Positions 1 to 12,988 of a stretch of DNA of 64,000 bases are shown piece after piece (the first letter of the stretch is position 1; every line of letters starts with the position of its first letter). The stretch comes from Calendula officinalis. Lineage: Eukaryota; Streptophyta; Magnoliopsida; Asterales; Asteraceae. The notes beneath the pieces are model-generated. The model saw only the letters and a list, made by a program, of their open reading frames with translations. It did not search any database and was not told the DNA's origin. The stretch covers positions 72,798,372 through 72,862,371 of the forward strand of contig OY970824.1 in the NCBI GenBank assembly GCA_963853835.1, read 5' to 3'. The position numbers and the translations under genes are program-made.

Positions 1-1385
1 TCGGATTGCTGAGTCAGCTAATACATCCACCACAGAGGGATTGAGTTTTGTTTTACAAGGTAATGATGTTATACAATTTGGATATACGATTTCACAAATA
101 CGAGAAATTACTATGTAACCATTAGTTTGTTTTCTACCATAAAAAGGAAACACTTTTTGCTAAAATTTCTATATTGTTCTCCTTTAGAAATCAACAATCA
201 TGGCGATGTATATATAAAACACAACATTTTGTACATTGTGAAAAGTGCATATAACACGAATTGATAAACCTAAAAAACGTGTAACCCCAAACGATGAACA
301 TTTACAATTCAATCTTAACTGCCTACAATGAAAATGAAGGGTAGTAGTTATCCGCTGGTACCCTTCTAGCTTATAAAGAAGTTAAGAAAAAATTACCCGT
401 TTTGCCACATCTATTATCCATGTTAAGAGGCAAAAAGATCTGATCATCAGCATTTACAAGTCATAATTTTGTGATTAATGTTTCAACTGATTTTTGTTTT
501 GGTTGCAGAGACAACATTAGCTCTACTTCGGCATCCTGATTATTGCATTTCTGGTTATTCGTCTGTAAGTCACTAGACTATATCCTTCAGCTTCTTACTT
601 CTGCTCAATAATTCCTCACAAAGTCTACCAGTTATAACACAAAGTCAACCTAAAGACTTGAGTCAAATGATGAATACTTGACCCAAAAAATCTTCAAAAT
701 AAAAATTCATTACACCTTACGATATAAAAAAGTTTATATTTTTAGACCAATCAAGTGATACAGAAGCACGTTGTTACTTCTTCTTTTTATTTTAATTAAT
801 TTTTAATGAGCATTGAATATTTAAATTTTGGTTGATTAATTTGGTGTAGGTGGATCTAAAGCGGAGTTTAGATGAAGGTGAGAAACGATTTAATCAACTA
901 TCTATTGAAGAAAGAGGTAAATTTGATGAGGAGACTTTGGTCAATGTCAATAACATTAGAAAGTAAAGTTCAACAACTCAAAGATCCAACGGCTTCCGTA
1001 ACGAGTATATTGTGGTTAGTACTTTTTACATAGTGTTCTTATTAAGATGGTACAAGAATTTTAAAAAAGGTCAACATCATATTTAAATATCAAATTTGTG
1101 TTTCGGACCATATTAATAATTAAGTATTTTCTGGTTAAAGATTACAATCATTGTCTGCTAGCGGCGTACATAAACTGCCACCAATCAACAGTAGTGCACA
1201 ATTAAAGGAAGCCTTGCAAAAACTGGCCTCCATCCCTTCAAGCAGAATTATGGTGAGACCTATATATGCACTCGTTTTCTAGCTGAAAAAATCATAAAAG
1301 TTCTGTTTTTATTGTTAAATATTTGATTATTTTACAGGCAGTTGAAGTTTTGTGGACCCCACAAAACGAAAATGCGATGCTGCGG
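1..1385 (+). pseudogene. DUF1517 (FLAP1-like) gene copy A, 3-prime part, broken
   Basis: Five exons of a DUF1517 protein can be read: 1-59, 509-564, 850-1014, 1141-1252 and 1338 to about 1385, with GT-AG borders between them. Recognisable peptides include LRHPDYCISGYSS, EKRFNQLSIEERGKFDEE, LKEALQKLASIP and VEVLWTPQNEN, which match the conserved C-terminal half of the family (plastid membrane proteins related to Arabidopsis FLAP1). The upstream exons lie outside the window. It is broken three ways: an in-frame TAA at 964-966 where copies B and E have CAA; a net 2-base loss near 1157-1165 that shifts exon 5; and replacement of the usual ending (YPLLHPL stop) by unrelated sequence after about 1380. 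It heads the series of paralogues in this window. Confidence 0.8.
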
Positions 1386-2459
1386 GGATTTTCATACGAC
1401 GTCCAAAATATAATTTACACCAGTAAACGTTTCATTTGTATAACGTCAAGTTATATGCACGACATGTTTCATATAACATAAGGGTTTTAAAGATAAACCA
1501 TTATTTTTAGAAAAAATACACATTTTAAATACTAAAATTTAGGGTAGTAAACTATAATTTCATAAAGTTAAAGTTTAATAACGTTGGAAAAAAGAGTAAA
1601 AAATAAATTTGATGGAGAAAAAGTCTAAATATTAAAGTTAAGGGTAGTAATTGTCCTTCTAGAAAAGTTAATATTCAGGGTGTAAAATGTAATATATGGA
1701 AAGTTGTGAAAAATGTTAAAAAAATTCGCTGTTGTAAAGAGTCGAACACAGGATCTGTTGGTCACAAACACGGGGTGCTACCACTAAGCCAGATGTGCAG
1801 ATCTATTGTTCTTCCGTGTGTAACTTATAAATACAGAAAAGTCGCTACAGGACAAAATGTCACTATTCACCCCATGATAAATGTTATATAGTTAATATGA
1901 AAGAAAAATGATATAAACCCATTACCTCTATCTTCTAGGTAATGCTGTATAAGGGAAGATCTATACAACTACGCACCGTAGTGTTGTCCTAGGCGTGCTC
2001 CACATGGGAAACACCCCTCTCCCCCCACACTCCCACAGCGTGTGATGATTATGCAGAGAAAGAGAGAAACATGTAAAAGAATTGGAAAATACCCTCTTAA
2101 CAGAAAAATTTAACACCGTTTGGCCTAAAGGACTGCGCGTGCAACATGTTTAAAAAATAAGGACTATTGGTGTCATTTTTGAAACTAAATGACCAAAGTT
2201 GTAATATTGTATAAACCTAAAGGACCATTTGTGTAATTTACTCGTTAAAGTATACAGTTAGTAATGTTAATTACGGAGTATATTTTAAAATAATTTTTTT
2301 GATTTATGACTTGCCAAATACCGAGTTGGTTCGTTGATATTTCCCTCTAAAAAGTAAAACTCTCCACCGCACCTTCCCATCTCCCCCTCCACTAATTAAT
2401 CGCTCATTCCTTACTTGTGCCACATCTAAAATTCATCTCAAACGGAAGAATCCTACATC
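1386..2459. other. Intergenic, with a SINE-like head and low-copy AT-rich DNA
   Basis: No gene is supported here. The stretch holds a tRNA-like SINE head (1736-1802), a short GC-rich patch with a C run near 1985-2045, and AT-rich sequence. The point near 1380 where copy A loses its ending may mark an insertion boundary, but I found no terminal repeats. Confidence 0.4.
1736..1802 (-). repeat. tRNA-derived SINE head (A and B box)
   Basis: Read on the minus strand, TGGCTTAGTGG fits a pol III A box and TGTTCGACTCT fits a B box, spaced as in a tRNA. A poly(A) tail and target duplication were not found, so this is probably a SINE fragment rather than a tRNA gene. Confidence 0.45.
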
Positions 2460-2496
2460 ATACTTACCAACTGATTTGAAGATTAATAAAATTGGG

Positions 2497-4183
2497 GTTT
2501 TATTGCTGGTGTACGTTATGTGTTTGCTGCTTCCCGTGGACGAATCGGTGGGAGTTCGTTTTCTTCTTCGCGTTCTCTTTCTCGTTCTTCTTCTACCACT
2601 CAAACCGTTGAAATTTGGCCACAGTTTGTAGTTGTTATTTTGGCTTTCATTGTCCTTGTTTTCTTACAGATATCAAAATCTCCTACTGACAAAACAAGCA
2701 TTATCTACATTCTCTTCTTTTCAGCTGCTGTTTTCTTACAAAATTAATTATGCCATAACATATGTTTAATATTTATATTTCATGGGGTTTTGTTACAAGG
2801 TTGGGTTGTTGGGTTCGGCTACATCCCTACAAAAGGATCTGAATCAGATTGCTGAGTCAGCTGATACCTCCAAACCACAGGGCTTCAGATTTATATTACA
2901 AGGTGTCTCACAATCTCTGTGATTATTAATTAACCAATCATCAATTTATTTTCTACCATAAAAGGAGCCACTATTTGCTAGTATTTCTAGAGGCTAAGAT
3001 GCATTTTAGTACTAAGAATTTGATTGGCTGAGTTTCTACAAGCATGGTACCATGAACTTGGAAAATTAGTTAATTTAGTACCATGATTCACTAGCTTGGT
3101 CTTAAATTCTCACATTATTTGCTTATAATTTCAATATATTGTGATGAACTTATATTCTTTCTTTAGTTAATAAAAGTTATAAGGAAAGTAAATTTTGTAA
3201 GAAAACGCTATCAAATCAATGAGTCGGGGTACTAAATTGACCATGTTTGCAGATTCAGGGTACCAGATGACCCGGTCAACCAAGTTAAGGGTGTTAAAAT
3301 GCATTTTGGTCTATTTGATGTATGGTTCTTCTTTAGCAACCAATATTAATCTTTATGGTTGATGTTTTAACTGATTTTGTTTTGGTCACAGGGGCAACGG
3401 TAGCTCTACTTCAGCATCTGGATTATTGCAAATCTGGTTATTCATGTGTAAGTCACTATACTATTGTCTTCAACATCTTGCTTCTGCTTCATAATATGTC
3501 AAAAATTGTAACACCTGTTTAGAGAGTCGAGTCAAATGTTGGATATTACTTTATTTAGACCATTGAGAGTTTGATTTTTTCTTTTATTTTTTGGGGTTAA
3601 TTTGATTTAGGTGGATTTGCAAAAAGGTAAAGCGGAAACTGAGAAACGGTTTAATCAGCTATCTGTTGAAGAAAGGGGTAAATTTGATGAGGAGACTTTG
3701 GTCAATGTCAACAACATCAGAAAACAAAGTGCAACATGTCAAACAAATAATGGGGTCCTTAACGAGTATATTGTGGTTAGTAGCTATTACTGCCGGCTAA
3801 TTATCTGATTATCCATTTTTCAAAAGGCATAATCTATTTTCAATAAATAATCCCAAACACCCCTAAATAAGATGTATTTTGTGATAGAAGGTTACGACCA
3901 TTGTGGCCACTAGTGATGTACAACATCTGCCAGATGTCAAAAATAGTCCACAACTGAAGGAAGCTTTGCAAAAGTTGGTCTCTATCCCTTCAAACGAAAT
4001 CATGGTGAGACAAACCTTTACATATAATTACATATATGCACTTGTATTGTATTGTAGGCCATAAATGATGATTCTTGTGTTTGTTTACATGCGGCTGAGG
4101 TGTTATGGACCCCACAAAAGGAGAATGATTGTCTTAATGAGGGAGAATTGCTTAAAGATTATCCTTTGTTGCACCTTCTCTAG
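2497..4183 (+). pseudogene. DUF1517 (FLAP1-like) gene copy B, nearly complete but splice-defective
   Basis: Six exons are visible: about 2497-2740, 2800-2902, 3392-3447, 3611-3775, 3891-4004 and 4091-4183. They encode the Ser-rich start (AASRGRIGGSSFSSSRS), a hydrophobic segment near 2620-2670, then VGLLGSATSLQKDLNQIAES, LLQHLDYCKSGYS, FNQLSVEERGKFDEE, LKEALQKLVSIPS and VLWTPQKEN ending DYPLLHLL stop. Exons 2 to 6 are open, and copy E shows the same intron phases. Three faults suggest it is dead: no ATG or transit peptide upstream; exon 1 lacks the KLQ/GT donor seen in copy E; and the last acceptor AG reads AT (TTTACAT for TTTACAG). The family role is a plastid membrane protein in light acclimation; function of this copy is doubtful. 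Confidence 0.78.
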
Positions 4184-4550
4184 GTTATCCTTTTAAAACT
4201 TCCGCATATCGCATCTACATTGTGTTCATCATCCACTGTATAATCATTATTAATATTGTCTTCACGATTGCTCTTATTCACATTCATTATAATTTTCATA
4301 ACATTTCAGAAGTAACTTTCTTTTATATGTAACTTTCTTTTAACGTCTGTCATATTTTTAATTTAAACACAACGGCTCCAAATTCGAGATCATGGGTGTA
4401 CAACGTCATCAAATAAAGTGGTCAAATGTATACCGTAAATTAAAGTCCTATCCGGGTTGGCCTCAAGGCACAATCAAACACGAGAATAAACTTGCTAGTA
4501 TTAATTAAAGATATAATTAATGCATCGGGGTTAACGAGTTAGCTAGATAT
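4184..4550. other. Intergenic spacer
   Basis: AT-rich sequence downstream of copy B. I see no coding frame, terminal repeat or tandem repeat here. Confidence 0.5.
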
Positions 4551-4790
4551 TAATTAATGAATCTAGTTTTTTTTTTTTTTTTTGAACGGCTCGTTAGTAA
4601 ATTAGTGGTTCAAGCCTAGACAATGACATCCACAAGGGACAGTATGTCTTCTCTCGAACCATCCACCTATGTGAATAAACCCCACCATCTGTCCACGACG
4701 GGACTTGAACCCATGACTTTGGCCATAAACAACACCTTAAATTTTCCACCAATACCACTAGGTTAGAAGCCTTGGGTAATTAATGAATCT
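4551..4790 (-). mobile_element. tRNA-derived SINE with 14-bp target duplication
   Basis: The element spans 4565-4776 on the minus strand and is bracketed by TAATTAATGAATCT at 4551-4564 and 4777-4790. Read on the minus strand it starts with an A box (TAACCTAGTGG), has a B box (GGTTCAAGTCC) about 45 bases on, then a tRNA-unrelated body, and ends in a run of As (T run on the plus strand, 4567-4583). Promoter boxes, poly(A) tail and TSD together are diagnostic of a SINE. At 212 bp its length is usual for plant SINEs. Confidence 0.88.
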
Positions 4791-6123
<1,333 letters not shown>

Positions 6124-7344
6124 TATTACTCTTTCAAGACCTTTTGTAAAATTTTAGAGGGACAAAAACGCAGAATCATGTATAACACAGGGACGATTTC
6201 TGTAATTTACTCTTTTTTATTTTTATTTGTAGGCTTTTGATATTTTTAATGCATGATGTTTTTAAAGGAAATGGTATAGAAATATTAATTAATACAATAT
6301 GATCGTTAGTCTTCGAGAAACAGTTACAAAAGGTCTTGAAAGAGTAATTCATAATGATGCTGCAGGTAAAATTAGTTTCAAGTAATAAAAAGTTAAAAAT
6401 AACAAAAGTTAAAAATCTGAACACCAACAAATCTTGTACTATCTCCGTATCAAAATAAGTGATACACTTTCTATTTAAAGATGGAACAAAATAAGTGATA
6501 CACTTTTAAAACTTACCTTATTTGGAAAAAAGTAAGACCCATTATGCATTTTTGAGATTGGACTTGAGGACTGTGCATTTTTGCTCATGAGAATGTAATA
6601 TGTAAATTAGAGTGAACGAAATGGGCCCTTAGGCATAATCAAATTTTGGTTCTGTTGTAAAATACACTTTCAAGATTTAAGCATTTGGGAATTGAAAATA
6701 TATGCTCGCCGTAAAATATAGTTATAGGGTATTTGTAGCTGCCGCATTGCACAGGTATTCTGATAGTATAATTAATGTAACATCCTGAAAATTAGCCTAT
6801 TATTTTATTACTTTTGTTAAGTAATATTCTATTATTATATATTTATATATTTTATTTAATTTGTTTAAATATTAATTGCATTTTAACCACGAGAAAAGAG
6901 TCCAGCCGAGCATATTTGTTTGCTAGTTTCTTGATCCCAGAAATCTTGTACTCAGAGTCGAACCACCTGCAGATGCTAAAAATCTTGCACTTTTCAACCA
7001 AATCCGAAATACCATCTACACCATTATAACCCATACAAGTTGTAGGCTAAACTCACTCACCTTAACACAACAATTTGTCCAAAACTCGGTATTCTTATAT
7101 TACTGAGCTTGCTTCCCTTTTCTTTAGGCTTGCTCAAATTCGAGATTTACAGCAGAAAATCAAGCAATCTAGGGCTTTTTTGATGGAGAAATTAAAGCAT
7201 GGAGATTTCTATGTGTGCAAGTGTGTGTGTCGATATGTGGCATGCAACAAAAGAGAAAATATGTGGTTTTGATGGAGAAATTAAATATGTAGGGAATTCA
7301 AGTGTTAGTATCATGAAACAGATAGACATAAAGAAAAAAAATTC
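6124..7344. other. Intergenic, with MITE and Helitron-like scraps
   Basis: Holds half of a Stowaway-type element (6439-6540, repeated AATAAGTGATACACTTT) and a degenerate Helitron-like end at 6728-6767, whose CTGCCGCATTGC loop resembles the one at 50931-50943. No gene is supported; the short frames at 6814-7034 overlap on opposite strands and match nothing I know. Confidence 0.45.
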
Positions 7345-8456
7345 ATTTTAAGTATAGGATAAACTTGGACAGTAAGATTATCAAACATTCAAACCTCAGC
7401 TATAAGCCAACACACAAAGATTCAACACCAATGATGACATCTTTCAAGTGTTATTTTTCTTAATAATATAGTTGGCCTTGATACTATAGCTTAATTTCAG
7501 CTTAATAGTATCATAAGTAGGATTGTTGAACCTACATTCAGTTACGTTCTTAACAGTCAACTCTCTCTTCAATTCGACATTTTTTAAGATCTTCACCCAT
7601 GGACCTTTCTTCTGGAATATTCAACAGGAACTTTGATGAACTCTTTAATGTCATCAGTGATGACATTTTTCAAAAGCTCAGCCAGCAATGCAAACATAGC
7701 AAGAATATAAATTTTCTGCCAGTACTATTTTTTGACGGAGGAAACAACAGCAACCCTTCCTTAGCTTTTTCATCAACAAATTTCCTAGCTTCTTCACGAA
7801 TTATAAAAGAAGATTTCCGTACGCAAACTTATGATTTTAAAATAAAAGTTTGCCTATCAAATTCAAATGACAGCTTATTTTCTAAAAAGAAAATAAATTC
7901 TAATAGTAAAGAAATCTTCTTTCATAAGAAATTTGTTGTTGAAAAAGGTAAGAAATATTTGGATGCTGTTGTTTCCTTATTCAAGAAATTCTTCTCGCAG
8001 AAAGTTTCTGTTCTTGCTTTGTTTGCATTGCTTGTCGAGCTTTTGATACATGTCATCATTGATTACATTAAAAAGTTCATCAAGGTCCCTGTTGAATACT
8101 CTCAGAAGAAAGGTCCGTGGGTGAAGATATTCAAAAATGTATACGCTTTTGTTCTTTTGAAGAGAATGTCGAATTGAAAAGAGAGTTAACTATTAAGAAA
8201 GTAACTGAATGTAGGTTCAATAATCCTACTTATGATACTATTAAGCTATACTATTAAGCCCGACTATATTATTAAGAAAATATAAACACAAATAGGGAGG
8301 TGATTGGCTTGCTAGATTATTTTAATATTGTTAATGCCAATTACTGAGGTTTGAATCTTTATTTTAATAATGTTAATGCCAATTACCAAGGTTATTTTAA
8401 TAGTTGAGGTTTGAATGTTTGATAATATTATTCTCCAAGTTTATCCTATACTTAAA
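7345..8456. repeat. X1: long inverted duplication of an X-family gene end
   Basis: Left arm 7345-7817 is an imperfect reverse complement of right arm 7911-8456, with a 93-bp AT-rich loop. The right arm carries family X in sense: KKFVVEKGKKYLDAVVSLF, a hydrophobic stretch LALFALLVELL, then RFNNPTYDTIKL in another frame. The left arm encodes the same protein end on the minus strand, including FNNPTYDTIKLKLSYSIKAN. The arms look about 80 percent alike by eye. The right arm is longer because it carries extra tandem copies of TTAATGCCAATTAC (8320-8400). The long plus-strand frame 7599-8177 reads antisense sequence first and sense sequence second, so it is not a natural protein. A transcript across it would fold into a hairpin. 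Confidence 0.85.
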
Positions 8457-8699
8457 ATAAGTAACACATAATCTGTACTTAATCTAATAATATATTTACT
8501 AAGATCTAGTTCTAAAAACCTTAAATTTTGCACTGGCGACCTGCCGTTGTAACTACCGAGTTTGGAATTTTAAAATAGAATCAATAAAAATTGTGTGATT
8601 AGTTAATATCTATTTATAAAATTAATTAGTTAATATCTGGTCATGTTACATCCATCTCTTCACCACCCATTAAATTCTCCCATTTTAAGTCTCTTTTGA
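8457..8699. other. Spacer between X1 and copy C
   Basis: AT-rich, with nothing recognised. It could contain the copy C promoter, but no clear TATA box and start pairing was found. Confidence 0.35.
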
Positions 8700-9270
8700 G
8701 AATACCCGCAACACTTAACATGCCGTTTCTATTACAATCCCACTTCAATCCCAACTCTTTACTCCAACAAACCATTTATTTACTCCAACTCCCTTATTTC
8801 CTAATCAAATTAAGATACCACTGTCCTGAAAGTAAAATCACCAAAAGTTGACCAAATATCAAAATCAAATGCTTCATTTTGAACTCTAATCGCAAACCTG
8901 AAACATTTTTACCCGATTCTAACAAAGTTACTACTGTAAGTGATGCAAATCAAGTGATATGGAGATCAATAGGAATGTTTTATAGGTGTTCCAAAATCCT
9001 GTAATAAGTGGGGTTATATTAGTGTTATTATTGTTGTATGATCATCACTATGGTTGTGCTGCGATGGCTGCTTCAGGTGGGCGAAAGGTTGGGAGCTCAT
9101 TTTCGTCTTCTTCTTCATCATCGGCTTCTAGAAGCTATAGTACTCGAACTAGGAGCCCGGATATATTATTTAAGACGCTGTATTATGCCCAACGCTGTTT
9201 GGTGGTGGTGGGTTTTTTGTCTAGCCGACAGTTGGATTCGGGTTCTGTTTTTTCTATACATACAACCTAG
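8700..9270 (+). pseudogene. DUF1517 (FLAP1-like) gene copy C, 5-prime exon only
   Basis: ATG at 8720 opens a transit-peptide-like leader (MPFLLQSHFNPNSL) homologous to copy E, rich in Ser, Leu and Lys as expected for plastid import. A TGA at 8849-8851 replaces the Cys codon of copy E. Further on, SDANQVIWRSIG, LLLYDHHYGCAAMAASGG and the poly-Ser tract SSFSSSSSSSASRSYSTRT are clear family hallmarks, but the frame shifts in the stretch between NQVIWRS and YDHH. After about 9150 the sequence leaves the family and no later exons follow. Instead an X-family remnant begins about 180 bp downstream. Confidence 0.75.
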
Positions 9271-9451
9271 TACTACTACTTATGGTAACTACTAATGTTG
9301 TAATTTTGAAGGTAGGATTATTGTGTATGGGTAGAACAATATCTAGCCCAAAATTACAAACTATCGTTAACAAGATTTGAAGCTTAAAACTTTTTATTAT
9401 TTTCCTTCATAACTTGATTATAAAGCACTTACCTACGTATCTCTACACATT

Positions 9452-9855
9452 GCATTATGGTCTTTCAGTTTTCAAGAGTGTGGGAAAGTCAATAAAAGAA
9501 GGTGTTTTAGGAATGGTGTTGCTGTTATACATATGGTCATTACTACAATAGATTTTAAATTAAGAACATTTAGGCATAGGATTTCCAATAAGTAACATAA
9601 CTTATTCAACGTTAAGATTGACACTAATAGAATTGCTCATTTTGTGTTTCAGCTCCATCGATCGGCGACCTTAGAATTAAAAAGACTTTTATGATGCCAA
9701 GCTTTAGACGTCTTGCACCACCCTCCATGGCCAAGAAGGAGGTTGCTGACTTCTTCATTAAGAAGTTCTATCCTTCTGCTGTTGTTGTAAAAGCTAAGGA
9801 TTTTGTGGATTCGACTGTTGTTCGTGAAGACGCTAAAAAATTTGTTGTTGAAAAA
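9452..9855 (+). pseudogene. X2, 5-prime part, cut by the Tekay element
   Basis: Unrecognised family X. A first segment (9470-9551) encodes FKSVGKSIKEGVLG and then loses frame relative to X4 (FKRVGKSIKEVVLGTSVAA). A second segment opens after a TTTCAG acceptor at about 9652 and reads RRLAPPSMAKKEVADFFIKK, then REDAKKFVVEK, up to the retrotransposon at 9856. The coding sequence resumes at 20563 after the element. The ORF running from 9691 to 10104 is chimeric: its last third is LTR sequence. Function is unknown; Lys-rich stretches alternate with hydrophobic ones, so membrane association is possible. Confidence 0.72.
9851..9855. repeat. Target site duplication AAAAA, left
   Basis: AAAAA directly before the LTR, matched at 20558-20562. 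Removing the element and one copy restores the X-family frame (GAAAAAGCTAAGG), as seen uninterrupted in X4 near 36755. Confidence 0.85.
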
Positions 9856-12750
9856 TGTGACAACCCGAAAATTCAGGTATTAAATTCATCATTTATTGTA
9901 ACCCTAATAGTGTTCAAGAACCCAAATTTCATTGATGAAAACATTTATTTACATTTATGTCTATCAAAGAATCCTAATATCATTTATGATAACAAAACTA
10001 GGGCATATATAAGTTTGGTGAAACCTAGAAATCATGTCTTATCGATACACATTATTAGTAGATGCATTACTCAGTTAGATTTCATTAAATCATTGGTAAA
10101 TTAGTTAGTGAGTTGGTGACACAATACATTTACAAATCAAATCAAAGACACAAATCATTATGTTACAATTTGCAAACACCAAATAACAATAAATTAAAAT
10201 CAATTAATAATTATACTTCATTTTCCTTTCAAAATTCGAGATGGCAGTGGATGCCTCACAACCACTTTCCTTCCTCTCTTTTATTCCATTTAAATCTCAA
10301 TCAAAAGCTTAAAATAACTAGAATACACACGTAATACTACCAAATAAAACTAATAATAATTTCTTTTAAACCCTTGATGCCAGCCGAATACACTTTCCAC
10401 CAATTCCACACATGATTCTTTTTCTTTTATTTTTCTCTAACATGTAGCTTATTATTTACATTCATCTAATATCACTAAATTAATTAAAACTTCAATTATA
10501 CATTTTTTTTTCCTTCTTGGCGACAGCCAAGACTTTCCATGTATTACTCCTTTCTTTTGAAAAAAAAAAATTAAACCAATAAACATTGAAAATTAAAACA
10601 CCTATTGTTCACGCCTATGATCTCCTACACCATATTTACATCCTTTTGTATTATTCCCTTTCCTCAAAAAGTGATCAGTCATTAACATCACCCTAAAATA
10701 CTACCCAATCATATTGCTTCTTACCAAAAGTCTCAAGATCCTACACCCCTATTTAAGAGACAAAAAGGTCTGCACAAAAGAATCATCTCTATCTCTCAAC
10801 TCCCCTCTCGGCAGCACCTCTTTGAGCTCTCTCTCACTGCACAAAGGTATACACTTTATTTTTCTTTTATTATTTAATTATTTCTTCTAACTATTTATGG
10901 GCATATGGGTAAAGTTCGCACCATAAAGATCTGTCTCAACTCCACCATTGTAGCCTACTATTTGGTATTGTGCCACCACTTTTGTTTTTCTGTAAACACA
11001 CACACAAGTGTGTACTTTGTGTAAGAGCTTGTTCCAATTACTTGTCCCTATCAATTGAAAAGTACAGTCCCCACCTTCTTGATACACCCATAAGCCTATG
11101 TTTTTCTTTATGACATATATATTATAAATGTTTTATTCTTCTGTGTAATCACTGAAAAGCCCCGTAAAAACTGCTCCATTTCCGGTGACCGTACCGCCCG
11201 ACGTCCTTTTCTGCCCTTGTTCCAATCGATCAGACCTGCTTATGTTTTAGCTTTATTTTGTTTTGTTTTTACTTATTTTATTTTGTCCAGGTCATAAAAC
11301 CCCTACATCCAAGCCCAACATTAACTGATTTTGTTTTGTCTAGCCCATGATAGCTTAAATCGTTAGCCCATCAGCAGAGTCCATAAACCCTTCAATCCAA
11401 TCTGTTTTAAAATGGTTCAAGCCCGATAACTTCTAAAAGGGTATAAAATCAGATTTATAGCATCTATTTTAAATAAAGAACCAAATTTATTCAGTGTCAG
11501 ATTTATTATATAGTTATATATTTTTCTTATTATATATATATATAATTATTCTGGAAATTAATTGTTATAAAATAATAATAATTTAATTACTTTCTTATCA
11601 CCAGATCGTGATATGTATTTTTCTTTCTTCATAATTTAACTTTTAATCAATTTTCGAATTATTAAATGATTTGGTAAAGCGTCTAAACTTATTTTTGGAA
11701 CTATCCATCATATCAACGTAACTTAACGCATCCAGCTTATATAAATCAAATTAAACGAAATTCAATTACAATATTAAGTGTCACCAACATATCGCTCATT
11801 TTGTGTCTTTTTATGCATATAGGAAGCTAGTCGTTTGTTTGGAACCACCATCTCAGTTAGTCGTATCATTTTGGAAGCGTTGCATCAGGTGAGTCCACAG
11901 CCCCACTTTTTATTGTATTTTTATATACTATTTTACAACAGGGGTGAAAAACATACAAAATCACTTTTACTATTCATATTTTATTGTGATGATACACTAC
12001 TCAGAACATGACATTCAGTCCATTATGCTCGAACTAAGACAAGATGTAGTGACATTGGTAGATGTCTACATACTGTAACTATTAGCTAGTTGCGACTAGA
12101 CCCTGGATATGCAGATAGTACTATCGACTGAGACTCACCCTCCCACATTTGTTTGATCAGTTTTAACGGTCTACCGAACCGTCATGGGAGTGCATATCTT
12201 AGATTCAGTAACATCATTTTGGAGTTGTAGGTTGGTTATGGGCTTAGGGTCGGCATTCTAACTCGAGGGTTTAGCTAACCTTAGAGGGACATCAGTTCAT
12301 GTTGATTTTAATATCCTTTTGAGGATATCAACTTATACAATTTTATTAAATCATTTTCAAACATCATATCATCACAACATTTTAAGCCTTGATGGCTCAC
12401 GAACATTTTGGATTACTTGAAAACATTCTTTAAACCTGTGGATTCACTCAACATTTTTGTTGATCATTTTATTTATGTTTTTCAGGTAATTGATTGAAGC
12501 ATGAGTCATAGATTGCATTTGGATCACAAGCATGCATGTTAAAGATGCCACCATTTTACTTTTATTTATTTATTTTCAAAACATTGTTAGTTACATTTCG
12601 GTTACACTTTTACAACTAAATTGTGGCATACTTTATTACATCATTTATTAAAGTTTTTGAGACATTTAATATTTGCAATAATCATATGCTTGTGATTACT
12701 CATGATGTCCACGCCCGTTCTTCCGCAAACCATTTTGGCGGGGTGTGACA
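9856..12750 (+). repeat. Left LTR of the Tekay element
   Basis: 2,895 bp. A possible core promoter lies near 10749 (CCTATTTAAGAGAC, TATA-like), followed about 30-50 bases on by a CT-rich leader (ATCTCTATCTCTCAACTCCC) typical of a plant transcript start. It has no genuine coding frame: the small frames in it (for example 10113-10334) recur in the right LTR only because the LTRs are copies. Confidence 0.93.
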
Positions 12751-12753
12751 GAA

Positions 12754-12765
12754 TGGTATCAGAGC
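12754..12765 (+). other. Primer binding site of the Tekay element
   Basis: TGGTATCAGAGC three bases after the LTR, complementary to the 3-prime end of plant initiator methionine tRNA, as is usual for chromoviruses. Confidence 0.92.
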
Positions 12766-12988
12766 CCTTGGTTATAGTGAACTATTAATTAGTCTATAAC
12801 TCAAAACATTTTTATCAAAACATTTTTCATTGCATAGAGTCACATATCATATAGAGTCTCGTATCATATAGGGTTACACCACATGACATTTGCTATACTT
12901 ATCACTTAAATTAACACTTGCCCTTACCCTTGCCTTTAAGTAGAGTGTTGTCAACTTATAGCTTATGCTGTGTTTACTAGTACCCAAT

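Noticed and set aside
1736..1802. tRNA gene on the minus strand
   Set aside because: Boxes are tRNA-like but the cloverleaf stems do not pair; the same holds for 48836-48910 and 57785-57870.
7599..8177. 192-codon frame as a genuine X-family protein
   Set aside because: The first part is the antisense of the family and the last part is sense; the frame passes through the hairpin loop.
9691..10104. Single 137-codon host protein
   Set aside because: Residues beyond position 55 are encoded by LTR sequence; the real continuation lies past 20562.
10113..10334. 73-codon frame, repeated identically at 17920-18141
   Set aside because: It lies in both LTRs of the Tekay element; identity reflects LTR copying, not a conserved gene.
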